64,000 nt of DNA from Piezodorus guildinii (GCA_023052935.1 CM041297.1:93093521-93157520), one strand, 5' to 3'. Counted from the first letter of the stretch, positions 45,191 to 57,480 are shown. Made by a program: numbers and translations. Notes: generated from the letters alone by a model not told the origin.

Positions 45191-46302
45191 GACATTCATT
45201 TTATTGTAGAAGCAGTGGAACAGGCATCTTAGTAGATGAATAATGGAGTTAAAAATACCCTGTAATTTTACTTAAATTTTGCATAGTATGCAATTAAAAA
45301 ATAGTGAAGACATTTAGCTAAACGTATGCTCCGGAAAAAAAGGGAAGAGAAACATAATGAAGGTATTAAGTATTTAAAACATTATTTAAAATATTTAAAA
45401 ATTTAAATTGTTATTCAAAGGTTTTTATACCCTATGGAATATTATTCAAACCTCTAACGGGCCTCGACATAATGAATACGAAAGAGGCATATATAAGAGT
45501 CAAGGCAGGAGGGGGAGGACATGGAGGGAGGTAGCTTCCTAAAAGACAGATGACCTTATTTAAAAACAGAACCGTGTTGCCCAGCCTACCAGATTTAAAA
45601 GAATGAAATAATTTCACGGATGGTATGGCACGCTGATTACATTTTTTCGCAGCCAGCTTTATGACGGTTTATGGCGGACTCCAGGGGGTCCAGAGAGAGC
45701 ATTCCAGTTCATTCCGGAATGGAGTTCCAAAAGCCACTTACTTCCGCCCATTTACTTTTGGCATCTGCCCTTATCTTGGAACAATCACCCTAATAATGTC
45801 TAGGAATCTCTGAATTGGTTATATAAAAACTGATCAAGCAATTCTCGCAAAAATTACATTTCATGTGCCAACAAATAACACTCTTGATTCCTAAAGTCAG
45901 CAATTTTAACTGTTGAACTAACTCATCCTGAAGAGCAGCAAAGATCAAATATACCATTAGGTCATCTTCAGTCATGTTGACTAAGAAGGAGAGTTATAAA
46001 AATACTTCATTTATTTTGTCTAAACCACTACTAATCTTTGCCCCTAACTTCAAAATAGATTTTTTAGGGACCTACCACATGTGTTCTATGTTTTCTCTGA
46101 ACATGGGTTATTAAAAATATAGTTTAATATTGAGTTGATGAAGATAATAATCGAAATCATTTGGCATGCAAAGTATGTTAAGGATATTATTATGTATTGA
46201 ATAAAAATAATCAAATGTAAATGTAGGAAAGACCTATGCGGTGGCGACCGAACATTAAAGCGGGTAATGATTTTTACATTTATTAATATCTAAAAATTAA
46301 AG
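45191..46302. other. No supported gene
   Basis: 45430-45780 is G+C-richer, with unsupported 61-codon frames. Nothing recognised. Confidence 0.4.
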
Positions 46303-46588
46303 AGGGTCACCTATTGTGTAGTGGCTAGCATAACAGCCTTCTATTCTTATGTTGCGGGTTCAAACCTGAAGGTGGGACTAGGAAAAAAATCCTTAGTTAT
46401 GCCGTCCTTCGGAGGGGACGTAAAAAGATTGTCCCGAGCCTCTGCGATGTCAGGAACTCGTTAAAGACCACTTTCCTAATTAAACCTGGATAGACAAAAT
46501 TTAGGACTCTCACCCACCATCCACCACCGTATCATCATCCAGTTAGCCACAGTGGAAAAAAAATGACGTTAAATGAATACAAAGTAGA
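46303..46588 (+). repeat. SINE-B, tRNA-headed copy
   Basis: GGGTCACCTATTGTGTAGTG, B-box GCGGGTTCAAACCTGAAGG, body GCCGTCCTTCGGAGGGGACG, and end block CATCATCCAGTTAGCC. A small CACCATCCACCACC expansion occurs before the end block. No clean target duplication found. Confidence 0.78.
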
Positions 46589-46887
46589 AAAAAATAAGGA
46601 TTATTTTTAATGTTTGATTAACATATGAATTACATTTCGTGAAAACTATGATTTAACATAGAGATAAATGCAGCCAACGCTACTCCTGAGGATGCATATG
46701 AGAACATAAATGCATAGTAGGTAAGCCGTTAAAATTGTAAAAGCTAGACATTAATTCAACTAAATAACTATAGATCTAGTAGTAAGGTAAGTGATAACAT
46801 GTACATTAATATTAACAAGTTTTGCTAAAAATTAAAAATGAAACGTCATTTTAATGAAAATTAAATTATTCTTTCGAACTGGCTCAT

Positions 46888-47110
46888 AATAAACAAAAAC
46901 GCTGCAAATTATTACACAATGGTTTATTATTCCCAAATAACAATATTAGGGTATAAATGTTTATATAGCTGTTAATAGGCAATCAGCTAATATGAAAAGC
47001 AATACATAATCAAAAGGAAAATGGTATATCACCACTGTTAATTTCAAAACGCAATATCTCAGCTACTTCTAAACAAATTTCAATGATTTTTTTTTTCTAT
47101 TTTGTAGAAA
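46888..47110 (-). repeat. Repeat R, copy 3 (inverted)
   Basis: Plus strand AACGCTGCAAATTATTACAC, AATGGTTTATTATTCCCAAA, TTAATAGGCAATCAGC, then more diverged AGATATTGCGTTTTGAAATT in complement, matching the segment before the terminal block of copy 1. This shows the repeat is at least 180 bp long. Confidence 0.58.
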
Positions 47111-47370
47111 ATTTAATTATCTATGACATAGTGCAAAAATATTTATTTATTTTATTAATTAGGACAAACGGATTTTTTTTTATTCGTTATTCGGGTTCTA
47201 CTCATCTTGAAACGTAAGTCCTCAAATTTTGAGAGGGGTAATTTTTTTTTGGTCGATACAAAGGTTCATTATTGAAAATAATAAACCAAAAGATTAACAT
47301 TTCTAAAAAAAGAAGTCTCTCTATTGTTTGTTTTGATTTTAAAGGTATATGCTGTATTGCACAATACTAA

Positions 47371-47751
47371 ATGTTAATAAAGACAGGCAGGCAGCCTTTA
47401 AGGCAAAAACAAAAAGTTTATAACGATCCAGGGCAAAGCCTAAGGAGAGTAGACGTTGAGCGATGCGACTATTGGCTAGCCAGGGCAGCTCCGTCTTCCC
47501 ACGGCGGACAGATTTTATCTCGTTCGGGGCAAAGAGATGAAAGGTTTAGATTTCACAATGTCTCCCTCAGTCCTCTAAGGGTTCACGGCAGATTCCTCAA
47601 CTTCTGTATCAACTCCGGTCCAAAAGGAAAGAGAAAGTCCTGTCTGGATATATATCTCAATTTCATGGTGCTACCTTATCCTTCCAATACATGGGGGTAC
47701 ATCATAGAGATGGTTCAAAAGGAATCACGAAAAACAACTGGCTACAGCTGA
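47371..47751 (+). other. Unexplained 126-codon open frame
   Basis: ATG to stop in a G+C-richer patch. The product is basic, with many R, S and G residues, and shows no signal peptide, membrane segment, zinc-finger spacing or repeat. No splice sites or promoter stand out. I recognise no family. It could be an exon, a decayed element or chance. Confidence 0.12.
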
Positions 47752-48009
47752 GGAACAAAACTAAACAATAATACCCCATGGAATCGTTGTTATATTTTAA
47801 CTTGAAAAAAAAAAAAAGGAATATTGTAAATATAACTTATATTAAAATTACTACACACGAAGAGTGTATATTTGCTATGCTTAAATTAGAACTATTCTCT
47901 TATAAAATCATATATTTATTATCATTATTTCAATATTATCATTTGAAGTTTTGTATTCTATTGATTCATTTTCAAAATATTTTATATTGCTAGCAGATCA
48001 TAAATGTAC

Positions 48010-48640
48010 TATAAACAACTTTTCAAACAACACATAGACAATAAAATAAATAGTGCCCGTAAATGATTATATAAAATGTACCCTCCACTTGAATAAACAT
48101 TCAAAATTAACACCAAAAAAACAGACTAATTTTATATAAACTTGTTATCAGGCCTATAATTACACATTCATGCCCAGCCTAGAGTCTGGCAAGAAAAACA
48201 CATATTAACAAATTGCAAGTACTACAAAATAGATGCCTAAGAATAATTAATAATCATCCACCATTCACAAAAATAACTACCATGCACAAAGATCTGGACA
48301 TCCCTACAATACAAGAATTTATACACCAACAAACACAATCATTTTTCTCAAAATGCCAACTGACTGACGATACCCTTATAAAACAAATTGGTAATTATAA
48401 TAAACTATCAACCTCCAAATATAGACATAAGAGAACTAAACATATACTGTTATGAAATTCTAAATTACTAAATCCTATCTTATGATTTTAATTTGTATAA
48501 CTGTAATTTTGTTTATTTATTTATTTTAATTTTTATCTCTATCTTTTTATTTCATTTTATCTCTCTTTTCTTAGTTTTTTTTTTTTTTTTTTTAATTTTT
48601 ACCAACAATAAAAATAATTGATGTACAAATAAATTTTAGC
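48010..48640 (+). pseudogene. Jockey-like LINE fragment (third subfamily)
   Basis: Upstream broken codons give YKQLFKQHIDNKIN and INLL.GL, then an open frame LQVLQNRCLRIINNHPPFTK, MHKDLDIPTIQEFIHQQTQS, SFFSKCQ to a stop at about 48455. The LQ..QN..LR.I…HKDL.IPT pattern is the RT C-terminus of Jockey/I-group elements. The 3' flank has no poly-A tail I can place with certainty. Confidence 0.6.
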
Positions 48641-49499
48641 AAATAATTAGCGCATTATAGTGGATTTCCAATCATTGATTTAAAACTGTGCAGATGTATT
48701 CTATACAAATAAAGACAGATGTAAAAAAAAAGTAATAAAAAATAAATAAAAATATTTTATCTAAACTAAAAACAATAAAGATCCATAGCATTATTTTTCG
48801 ATCACTATTGAAAAATATACGGGATAATAAGAGAACTCTCTTTGACAAATAAATAAATAAATCTTAAAATGAGAAATACTTATTCTTTGAATAATAAAAA
48901 GTATAAAATTTATAAATATATTATGATTATGAATAATGGCAATGAAAAATAAATAATTCAATTTTTCTTGGTCGCTATGACCTAACGCAAGTAATGTTTC
49001 ATCTGTGACTCATTTTTTGGGTTATTTAATCAATAGTAGTTGAAATGATTTTTATTTTTTGTATTGGCATTCAAATTTTTATATATTTTTTATTTAAACT
49101 TTTTAATGTCCCATATAATTTTTAAAATAACAAGAATATAGAATGCTAAACGTTAGAACTAGTTTTTTTTCCTTGAATAAATCACGGTTGTGTAATAAAT
49201 CAAATAAGTATCTAATTTATTTCTAAGATTCATAATAGCCTTTATGTATATATTTATGTTTAGTGTATTCTTTCCGGTCCTTGAATCTGACTTACAACGT
49301 TTGCCTAACCTATCTTATGATGTATAGCCATGTAAACATGGATAGAGAGAAAATTAGCATAAAACACGAGGATCCATGTTCAGAGGATTCGAAAGAAGAA
49401 AAGTAAAAATTTTACTTTTTGCAGTATCTCATTTAAAAAAAAAAAACGTTAATGGCGTCAATTTTTTACGTTGAATGAGCTTCAAGATTTAATATTTTG
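48641..49499. other. A+T-rich DNA
   Basis: No recognised feature. Confidence 0.5.
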
Positions 49500-49677
49500 A
49501 AAAAAAAAAAATGACCTGATCGAGTATTTGCCGTCAGCTTTTTTCTCCAAATTTTTGGTACATATAGAAGCTGGGGGAGCCCTAGGGTCCCCCCATAGCT
49601 GAAATAACGAAATAAATTGTTACTCTGCCACAGTGGGGTTTGAATCTGGAACCAAGAGATCATTCCCTACTGGATTA

Positions 49678-49678
<1 letters not shown>
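49500..49678 (-). repeat. SINE-C, inverted, 5' head lost
   Basis: The reverse strand carries CCAGATTCAAACCCCACTG (B-box), TTTATTTCGTTATTTCAGC, ACCCTAGGGCTCCCCC and GTACCAAAAATTTGGAGAAA. A chance open frame on this strand is explained by it. Confidence 0.58.
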
Positions 49679-49682
<4 letters not shown>

Positions 49683-49730
<48 letters not shown>

Positions 49731-49740
49731 ATATATATTA
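49683..49740. repeat. (TA)n microsatellite
   Basis: Pure alternating TA with one ATTA break, next to SINE-C. Confidence 0.95.
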
Positions 49741-51336
49741 CATCGATATATAAATCAGGCATATACATAAACCTCTCATCCGATTTCATTTAAAGAGCAC
49801 ACCAGGGTTTGAAAATTGCGCAGTTATTTCTTACAGGCACGAAGTTCATGATTAAATTCATTGCATTTAATCATTCAAGCATATTAAAACATTTCTATCC
49901 ATAACGTTAAAAAATTAATATTTACATAACAAAAAAAGGTTCTAGATTTCAACGATATTGTTATATGTATGAGTGAGACCAAGCATCATTATTTATTTAT
50001 TTTATTTTATTTTTTATCTTTATCTTTATCTAGGTTTATTTATTCTTCTTTGTAACTTTTTTATTTCTTTATTTAATGTACATAAGGAATCAATGACTTC
50101 TTATGTATTAATACTCACTACCCAAGATTATAGAAGATTGTATTATTTCTAAATAAAACAATTCAAAACTGAAAAAAAAAATTCAATGCAAAAATAATCA
50201 AGTAAATTGATTCAATAAAAAGTAACTGAATATTTACTAAATTTGATATAGAATTGCATATTTTCTTAATTTTAAGGCGCATCCCACTATCAGTAATCTT
50301 ATGTTAAATGACAGTAGTGCTTAGTCCGATAGTCCATAATTTCTACAAATAATGGACTAAGGATTTAGCGACTGCGATTGAAATAAATTGTTAAAGACAG
50401 TATATGCTAGGGCCAGGGTCTAAGAATCGACTACAATCCGCGAAATATGGTACTAACAAGGCACAGATTCGCAAAAATTTGTTATTTGAAAAAATGAATA
50501 TTAAATAAAAATTTCCAACTACATCCTGCGGACCTCCAGAAGGACCACTGCTGTAAAGTAATAAACGATAAACAATACAGCCTATATTTTAAAATATACT
50601 AGCATTGTTATTTTACAAAGTAAATAGATATATTTTTAGGAAACCTTTTATTGCCTACATAATTTTTATTCCAAAAAACAATCTTTTGAGCCATTCGACC
50701 CTCACGAACTACCACACTAATTACAAGTCACGTCAGTTATAACAAGCACTGACAGGGGAAACCAGAAGGAAAACCGTTCCAAGCTGACTGGTCAGAGAAT
50801 TTCCACCGGGAAACCTCATGCCTGTCCGGGTCTAGGTTTCCCAGAACCATTGTGGCCTAGGGCCGGCAGCTACTCAGGAAATCGACCGTTTTTGCTGCTT
50901 CTGGGTCGAGTTGGCTTTTTGCCTCGTCGTGGTTGGAATAATGGTTCTCTTAGGACCCAGAGATATTATAAATAGGATCTTCAATAATTCTCGTATTATA
51001 TACAGTGAGCGCTGAAACTTTCCCAAGTTCAACAAGAGGATTGCAATATCCAGTCACAATTTCATTCAACACTTGAGAGCTCACAATGGTATGCAGAACT
51101 AAATTACAAAGCGACAAGAACAATCAGAAGTTAATAAATCACATATAACTGAAATCGGAGTGTTCCCGTTTCATTTACAGTAAAAAAATAGAATTAAAAA
51201 AAAGGAAGCAAGCTGATTTTTATGGAATTCTTTTTCTAGACGGAAACAATGGGTAAAGTAGTCTTGTATGAAAATTATTAAATTAATTATTTGCTTTGCT
51301 TTTATAATCACTAATTAAAGCTTATGGGTGTTTTAA
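49741..51336. other. No supported gene
   Basis: 50690-50960 is a G+C-richer unique patch without a frame. A short A-rich tail with AATAAA at about 50150-50178 could be an old retroelement end. Confidence 0.4.
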
Positions 51337-51497
51337 TTTCACTTACCTATATATGAAATACGTGTATATAGTAAGAGAAAATATTCGAATTTGAGTTTTC
51401 AACAGAAATCCACGTTTTAGGGTCTCCTTAGTCCAAATAACCAAGTCCCGAAAGAAGGTCTGTGTGTGTCTGTGTCAGTGTGTGTATGTGTGTGTGT

Positions 51498-51553
<56 letters not shown>

Positions 51554-51650
51554 GGGGAGAGGAAACAGCACGAAAACGAAAATTTGTACGGAACTGATAG
51601 TTCATATTTGGAACAACTATAGGTCCGAGATGTTACAGCAACTTTTTCAA
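51337..51650 (-). mobile_element. HINE-like repeat, short hairpin-end copy with (TG)n
   Basis: TTTCACTTACCTATATATGA at the end, an expanded (TG)n at 51463-51551, and a break after GAGATGTTACAGCAACTTTT. Open frames across the TG tract are artefacts. Confidence 0.72.
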
Positions 51651-52574
51651 CCTACTCTTCGAGACTATTGACATGAAGGAAATTAAACAGACTATGAACA
51701 CTATCCTATCGGCACTCGATGACTGATGATTTCGATGACTATACTGTTGATCATTAATAGTCTTGACAACTTTGTCAAAACGTTAGATAAAAAAAAACCT
51801 AGAGTTAATTTATAACCAGTTACATTCGAAAGAGACAAATCGACTTTTTTATTTGTCATTTATCAGTGTCCTGAGTCACTGTTTCAATTACAAAAGTTTA
51901 ACCCGATATTTGCCTAGTCATACTCACATCAACACCTGATTGAAATGATATTTTCTAGTAACATAAAATGACATATCCTGAACGTGTATAAATAGTATAT
52001 TTGCATATAATTATGATTAGTTCTGAATAAAAACCTTTTTGAACAGTACCGTGAATCTAGGTCAAGGCTGGAACGAATTCTGTTTACTGAAAAAAATTAT
52101 AATTAATTTAGGAATGTAATTTTATACCGATCCGTCTGTTATATTCTCGAATTTTATTGAAATATATCATCGCAAAACGTGAGTTATCCACCAATAAGTT
52201 ACTAATACTTACAAGTTGCATGCTACTGTGTCTATTGAACAAGTACATTCAGAATATTACAAGAACATTTTTATTAAAACAGAAAATTTATGGCGGATGA
52301 AAATGGCTTACTTTTACCCAACGGGTAATACGCTTTATTAAAAAATGCTGCACCAAACAGCATTGTAACATATAATGCAAAGCTCAGGCGGGCGCTCGAA
52401 CTATACTGTTCAGCACTACAAATTATTCTCTAACGAGCTCTTATCTTTATAATAGAAAGTTTCTGAAGCCTCTAAAAAATCAGACGAAACCTAATTTTAA
52501 ATAAAACGATAAGTACTTTAAACTTGTAAAATTAGGTTCGATAAATTTATGTTTTATTTTTAAAAACTTTTTCT
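51651..52574. other. No gene seen
   Basis: Ordinary A+T-rich sequence; no recognised feature. Confidence 0.5.
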
Positions 52575-52797
52575 CCCACCAGTTTCAATCCTTTCTTTCT
52601 CTTCAACTCCTGATAATCATCCGAGGCTTCTGAAAAGGAGATAGCCCCGGGACCTTCTAGTTCAGAATATTTTTAGAGTGCTTCCAATGGGAAACTTCTT
52701 GACTATTATTTCATGTCATTGTATTATATAACTATCACATTTACTTGATGTATTTTTTTTTTAATACAGTTGTAAATATCAATAAGAATGAAAAAAA
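52575..52797 (+). pseudogene. Jockey-like LINE 3' end (last codons plus UTR)
   Basis: CTTTCTCTTCAACTCCTGAT, ATCATCCGAGGCTTCTGAAA and GGGACCTTCTAGT parallel the last codons of the 25.0-kb copy (SSSIPDN, PPRRLKR, PRDLL). The family's 3' untranslated blocks and a short A-rich tail follow. It lies 28 bp before a copy of the TIR element also found downstream of the 25.0-kb LINE. Confidence 0.6.
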
Positions 52798-52824
52798 AAT
52801 GAAGGTTTTTCTACTGACAAAATT

Positions 52825-53139
52825 AAGACGTTGATTTCCAAAATAAATAATTTGCCGAGTTTGTATTGTGATAGTTTAGTTTTATCGAAATCCGCCATCC
52901 AATTTCATCTGAAGTACACCCAAGTCCTCTACAAACCCAATTCATGAGTGTAATTATTTTCAATAGCTACTAATTACACATTTATTGTCGTTTTAAATCG
53001 CAATAAAATGTTTCATTCTATAACCTATAAATAAATATATTAATGATGTAAAAAACAAATCTATACTTTATACAACAAGAATAAAATAGATTGGTTTAAT
53101 AGTAAATAAACTGCATTTTGGAAATAAACGTCTCAAGTA
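52825..53139. mobile_element. MITE family M, copy 2
   Basis: Ends TTAAGACGTTGATTTCCAAA and TTTTGGAAATAAACGTCTCA match copy 1. The interior shares TTTAGTTTTATC and CTACTAATTACACATTTAT blocks with copy 1 but is shorter and diverged. Confidence 0.68.
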
Positions 53140-53173
53140 TTGTTAAATTTACAATCTCATATTGCTTGTTCCT

Positions 53174-53414
53174 TTAACGTCACATTATGCAAAAGTGGAA
53201 GTCCTAAATAATAGGATTATATTAAGGATAGGGATCTTTAAGAAGGTGCCCAACATCGCACAGGCTTGGATCCACCATTTTAGACCCCCTTCCTAAGGAC
53301 GGGATCAGAAAGGATTTTTTTTCCTGTTAACATTTTTAGGACCATCTACAAGGTTTGAATCCGCGAAATTTGGCATTGAAGGCTGTCATACTAGGTATTA
53401 CACCACAGGTGATC
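53174..53414 (-). repeat. SINE-B, inverted, diverged and internally deleted
   Basis: The reverse strand carries a decayed head (GTGGTGTAATACC), B-box relic GCGGATTCAAACCTTG, a decayed CGTCCTTAGGAAGG body, and the GTGCGATGTTGGGCACC block. The CATCGTCCGATTAGCC end is deleted. Confidence 0.68.
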
Positions 53415-54193
53415 GCGCAATCCTGTCTTTGGACAAAAATAAAGCATGTTAACAACAGAAACATTAAGTTACTTGAAGGGGCCACCATTTAATTATAAAG
53501 AAGTGTTCTTTATTGAGTGTTGCAATTTCTATGATCACGACTGTATATAAAAAGGATAAAAGCTTCGCTACACAACGATAGAGAAAGGCAAGTAAAGCAC
53601 TTTCAAAATCGTTGCATTAGAGTGGAAGGCATTTTTATTTTTACATAATACAAAACTACTTTTATATCCACAAATATTATTTTAAAAAAGCTAATTAAAC
53701 TAAATAATAAATTTAAATCAAAACGAATTGTAATATACGCATAACGAAAACATGTTTTTAAATTTAGAAACTCCATTTAAAAAAGATCAAACATTTTTTT
53801 ATGATTACAGTAAAAAAATATAAATGACAAAGTTATATAAAAAATAACGGTTTTTTATATTCATTATAATACGTTGAAAGTTTGAGATAGTACACAATCG
53901 CCAACTTATCACACACTTTCAACTTTCATTAGCTTGTTTCCATCGTCGTATCGTGCAATGTTGATCCGCTGAACCATACTATCTCGCGTAATAAAAGAAT
54001 GTCAAAACAATACCTCGACCTTCATGGGATGGAGGTAGAAATTACATGTTAATACAATTCATAAATAATAAATAATTAGTAATAACTAAGACAGTAGATT
54101 AAATTAATTTAGGGATTTTAAGAATTTAACGAAAGAACATCTAGAACTTTAATTAGGTGTAGATTCTTTAAAGTGAAGGTCAAAGTCTAAGAA
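53415..54193. other. No gene seen
   Basis: A+T-rich; nothing recognised. Confidence 0.5.
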
Positions 54194-54420
54194 TAAAGTT
54201 GGAGACTGATATTTAACTTCACCTCTCTTTTATTAAGTATTGATGCACAACTTTTCGGTTATAATGCCATCTTCTAGTGCAAAGAAGAATTTTATCTAAG
54301 TTAAGTACCCACTCCCCTTAGATAAAATTGTTCTTTGCACCTGAAGTTGGCATTATAGCAGAAATGTTGTGTTAATAATTAATAACATAGTGTGAAGTTA
54401 AATATCAGCCTCCAACTTTA
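54194..54420. repeat. Palindromic element D with hammerhead-like motifs
   Basis: Inverted arms of about 105 bp (54194-54300 and 54317-54420) around a 16-bp spacer. Outer ends TAAAGTTGGAGACTGATATT and AAATATCAGCCTCCAACTTT; inner ends TTTTATCTAAG and CTTAGATAAAA. The left arm (reverse strand) holds CTAGAAGATGGCATTATAAC then CGAAAAGTTG; the right arm holds CTGAAGTTGGCATTATAGCA then GAAATGTTG. Each arm carries different mutations of the same motif. Confidence 0.72.
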
Positions 54421-55196
54421 ATGTTGAACTTTACTTCTAAATCACAATATACTGACTCTTTTCCTCTTTTAAGCAGTGCTTCGACGGATACCCTTTGTTT
54501 CTTTTTCTTTTAGGGCCCCGCCCGAAAATTCTCAAAGGCTATGTGTGGCATTTTCTTTTATTACATGCCAATATTAGAACTGCTGGTTGCGGATGGCATC
54601 GAACATATTCTGTGGCTATACAACAACGAAAAATCATGAGTGTATCTGACGTGTTCTGACGAAAAAAAAAAAAGGTGACCAAACCGACTGTGTGACAGAT
54701 CCTGATGGTCCACCATAAAGCGAACTGAGGTATAACAGAGCAAGCCTTCAAAGGAAATATATTATATACACAAAGAGATATATAAAAAAAGTTGAGGAGG
54801 TCGCAGAGGAGCGATGGTACAAGAGGGAGATAAGAGAGACAGCGGGACGGGACTTAATATTCATGAGGAGACCGGGACCAGGTAAATACGGACCGGCCCG
54901 TGTTGAGATACATCACCCGCTCGGCAATTTGTCACTCTCTCCCTCCTATAATAGAAACTACTTCAAGTACTCCGTCGTATCTGCCGGGTGACCTTACTCC
55001 AGAACGTGGAATCCTCCGAGTCTCAATATTATTCCATTTCAACACAAAAAGTAAAAAGTGACGAAAGCTTGTCCTATAATGCCGGGAAAGGATACTCCGG
55101 AAAAAAATATATCCACAACAATCACATGGGTTTAGGAAATTTTCCACGATGTCCATTACATTGGACAACTTTGGGTATTAAATGAGACATAAAAAA
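54421..55196. other. Unique, mixed composition
   Basis: 54780-55010 is G+C-richer, purine-rich on plus. Overlapping short frames on both strands have no support. Confidence 0.35.
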
Positions 55197-55360
55197 AAAA
55201 TAATTTTTTTTTTTGGTACCCACTTTATAGAGGCTGGATCTCCATACCTTAGGGTCGTTCCCCGACTGAATTAACAGAATAAATAATATTTTGTCACAGC
55301 CTAAATACGAATCCAGAACAGTAGATTAGCGCTCTATCCACTAGACCACACCGCTCCCTA
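55197..55360 (-). repeat. SINE-C, inverted, 3'-truncated
   Basis: The reverse strand reads GGGAGCGGTGTGGTCTAGTG, GATAGAGCGCTAATC, a B-box relic GGATTCGTATTTAGG, TATTTATTCTGTTAATTCAG, then CTCTATAAAGTGGGTACC and an A-rich end. Confidence 0.7.
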
Positions 55361-55540
55361 AATAAGGCATATAATCTTAAATATGCAACTTCACTATCGT
55401 ATATTTTTCAATATTTTGAGTAAACGTAATACATACATAGAAATACATGTTTGGACTCAAATACCTTTAAAATGTGTATTCCGATTGAAAAACTCATATT
55501 AGGAATAAATCACGATTGCAATACTCAACATTATTTTTTT

Positions 55541-56030
55541 ACTTTCGCTTACCTATATATGAAATATATATTAAGGTAAAGTATTGCAATCGCGAAAATT
55601 TTCGAATTACACTTTTCAACGGAAATACACGTTTTATGGTCCCCTGAGTCCAAATGACCAAGTCCCCTAAAAAGGTCTGTGTGTCGCGAAAACGAAAAGT
55701 CTTATGAAAATGAAATTTCATATTTAGGACAGCTATATGCCCGAGGTGTTGATTTTTTTCATCCAATCATCAAAATTTTTCATCAAAATCTGCTTACCTA
55801 AACAACCACTTTGTATCATGCGTTTTGCACTTTTTTTCGATTTTCTCAAAAACGATTCAAAGGATTTTGATTAAACTCGCCATATCGATGTAAAATTTTA
55901 TGGTCTTTAATGTCATGTAGGTTTCATTCTGATTGAAATAATCTGACAGGGATTAAATGCCGTTATTTTAAATTTCCTTAAAAACAAAAGGTTCTCTAAA
56001 GAACCTTTAATTTTGTACGTTCTATAATAA
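55541..56030 (-). mobile_element. HINE-like repeat, hairpin half
   Basis: ACTTTCGCTTACCTATATAT with GAAATATATATTAAGGTAAA forms the terminal hairpin. Then GAATTACACTTTTCAACGGA, ACTCGCCATATCGATGTAAA and ATTTTGTACGTTCTATAATA. A local ATAATATTATAA expansion follows. Confidence 0.7.
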
Positions 56031-56145
56031 TAATAATTCTATAATATAATATTATAATTCTATACTAAAAATAATAATAAACGTCAAAATCAAGTATAGG
56101 TACATTAAATTACACATTTAAAAACAACTATATAAAATTTACATT

Positions 56146-56327
56146 GGGGTCCCCAGAGTCCAAATAAAGAAGTCGGGCAAAAGATGTCTGTGTGTGTGGT
56201 AACTCTTGGACGAAAACGAAAAGTCCTATGAAACTGAAATTTCATATTTAAAACAACTATAAGCCCGAGATGTTACAGAACTTTTTCATCAAAATTAGCT
56301 AACCAGACGACCCACTTTATACCATAT
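56146..56327 (-). mobile_element. HINE-like repeat, short internal fragment
   Basis: GGGGTCCCCAGAGTCCAAAT, CTGTGTGTGTGGTAACTC, AAGCCCGAGATGTTACAGAA and CCCACTTTATACCATA: a second partial copy 116 bp after the preceding one in the same orientation. Confidence 0.66.
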
Positions 56328-56550
56328 TAGATTGTAAATAAAGTATTTTATTTTTATATTTATTTTTATTCCTCTGACTATTTACCGAAATACAGAGATA
56401 AATGCGAAACACATTTTTTTTTGTATCCCGTTTGGAGTATCATATCATTCCTAGATATGATGTTCCGGAGTATGACACAGAGTCAGTTTCATGTTTTCTT
56501 ATCAGTGAAAAATGATATTCTTCTGAGGATTAGAATGCTGTGGTTCTCAC

Positions 56551-56766
56551 TTGTCTAGCGATGTTTAGAATCAGTGACGTCAACAGAACTGCGGTCACAC
56601 AGTAGACGACAAAAATAGTATTAAAAATCATTCCCATACTTATGTATAAGATATATTTAAAAAAAGACACCCATAGTCTTTCAGCAATCATCAGTATAAA
56701 AAAGATCAAAGCGATTTTCATTAAATGTATTAATTGGAGGAATTTTTTAATTGCTATAATATCCAT
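56551..56766 (-). CDS. Possible exon of a multi-pass membrane protein
   Basis: Not firmly recognised. An ATG at 56766 opens 72 codons, with a donor-like CAA|GTGAGA at 56551/56550 (phase 0). The protein begins MDIIAIKKFLQLIHLMKIAL and has two or three hydrophobic runs (about residues 14-28, 33-48 and 48-66), with charged residues KK, ER and K between them and AR after the last. Small insect four-helix MARVEL-type proteins look like this, but that is only a resemblance. The sequence lies in a stretch without recognised repeats. A+T-rich DNA readily yields hydrophobic frames, so chance is a serious alternative; the splice donor and the spacing of charges are the arguments for it. Confidence 0.33.
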
Positions 56767-57212
56767 GAGTGCGGTTTGAAAAACCAGTTAACTTGGACGG
56801 AATCTCGTTTATATGACAAACGTTATTTATGTGCCTCGAAAAAACTTTGCTACGCGATCTTCTGTCTCATGTGTGAGTTCTACTGATAGAATGCAGTTTA
56901 TATTTAATAAAAAAAAATATCATGTTACTTATATGTAAGTATAGTATCAATAAAAAGTATAATAAACTGGGAGTCTAGTTTATACGTTGCAAATAAAGAT
57001 TTAATGGGATCAATAAAGAAAGTAATGTAAGTTACATAAATAACAAAACTTATTCTACGAGACCATCTGTATTGTAATAAAGTTTTGATGATAGAATATA
57101 GTGATGTGTAATATGAGAATATAAAATCGCATTTATATATTTAATAGAATTTTCTATTAATTATTGTATACAAATTTTAATATTCTGTTCTTGTTTTTTT
57201 CCACTGTTGGGA

Positions 57213-57248
57213 CTTGAATATGAGGACCATGAATTTTCGAAACGTAGC
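57213..57248 (+). ncRNA. Possible decayed hammerhead-like motif
   Basis: CTTGAATATGAGGACCATGA, ATTTTCGAAACGTAGCC: the 3' half GAAACGTA-GCC is complete, but the CTGANGA core has an insertion and a substitution, and stem II is poor. No inverted partner found nearby. Confidence 0.22.
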
Positions 57249-57401
57249 CTAAACACAATTTATTATGGACTCAACCTCAAGACCAGTAGATGACTTAAAT
57301 TATCAACCGTCAACAATATATATATATATATTATAACACGTTATACAATTTCGCTCTTTCAAATAAAAAATAAACAAGTATATTATTTAAGATATTATTA
57401 T

Positions 57402-57480
57402 TTTATTTTTTTTTTTTTTATTCGTATATATTACAATTTGTCATAATAGACAATAATAATAGTGCTACAGGATCTCATTC
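57402..57480 (-). repeat. LINE 3'-tail repeat (family T), inverted
   Basis: A poly-T run at about 57409-57419 followed on plus by TATATTACAATTTGTC and AATAATAATAGTGCTACA, the reverse complement of the family T tail. Confidence 0.42.

Noticed and set aside
51417..51671. Opposed frames with CV and TH runs
   Set aside because: Both are translations of the (TG)n tract.
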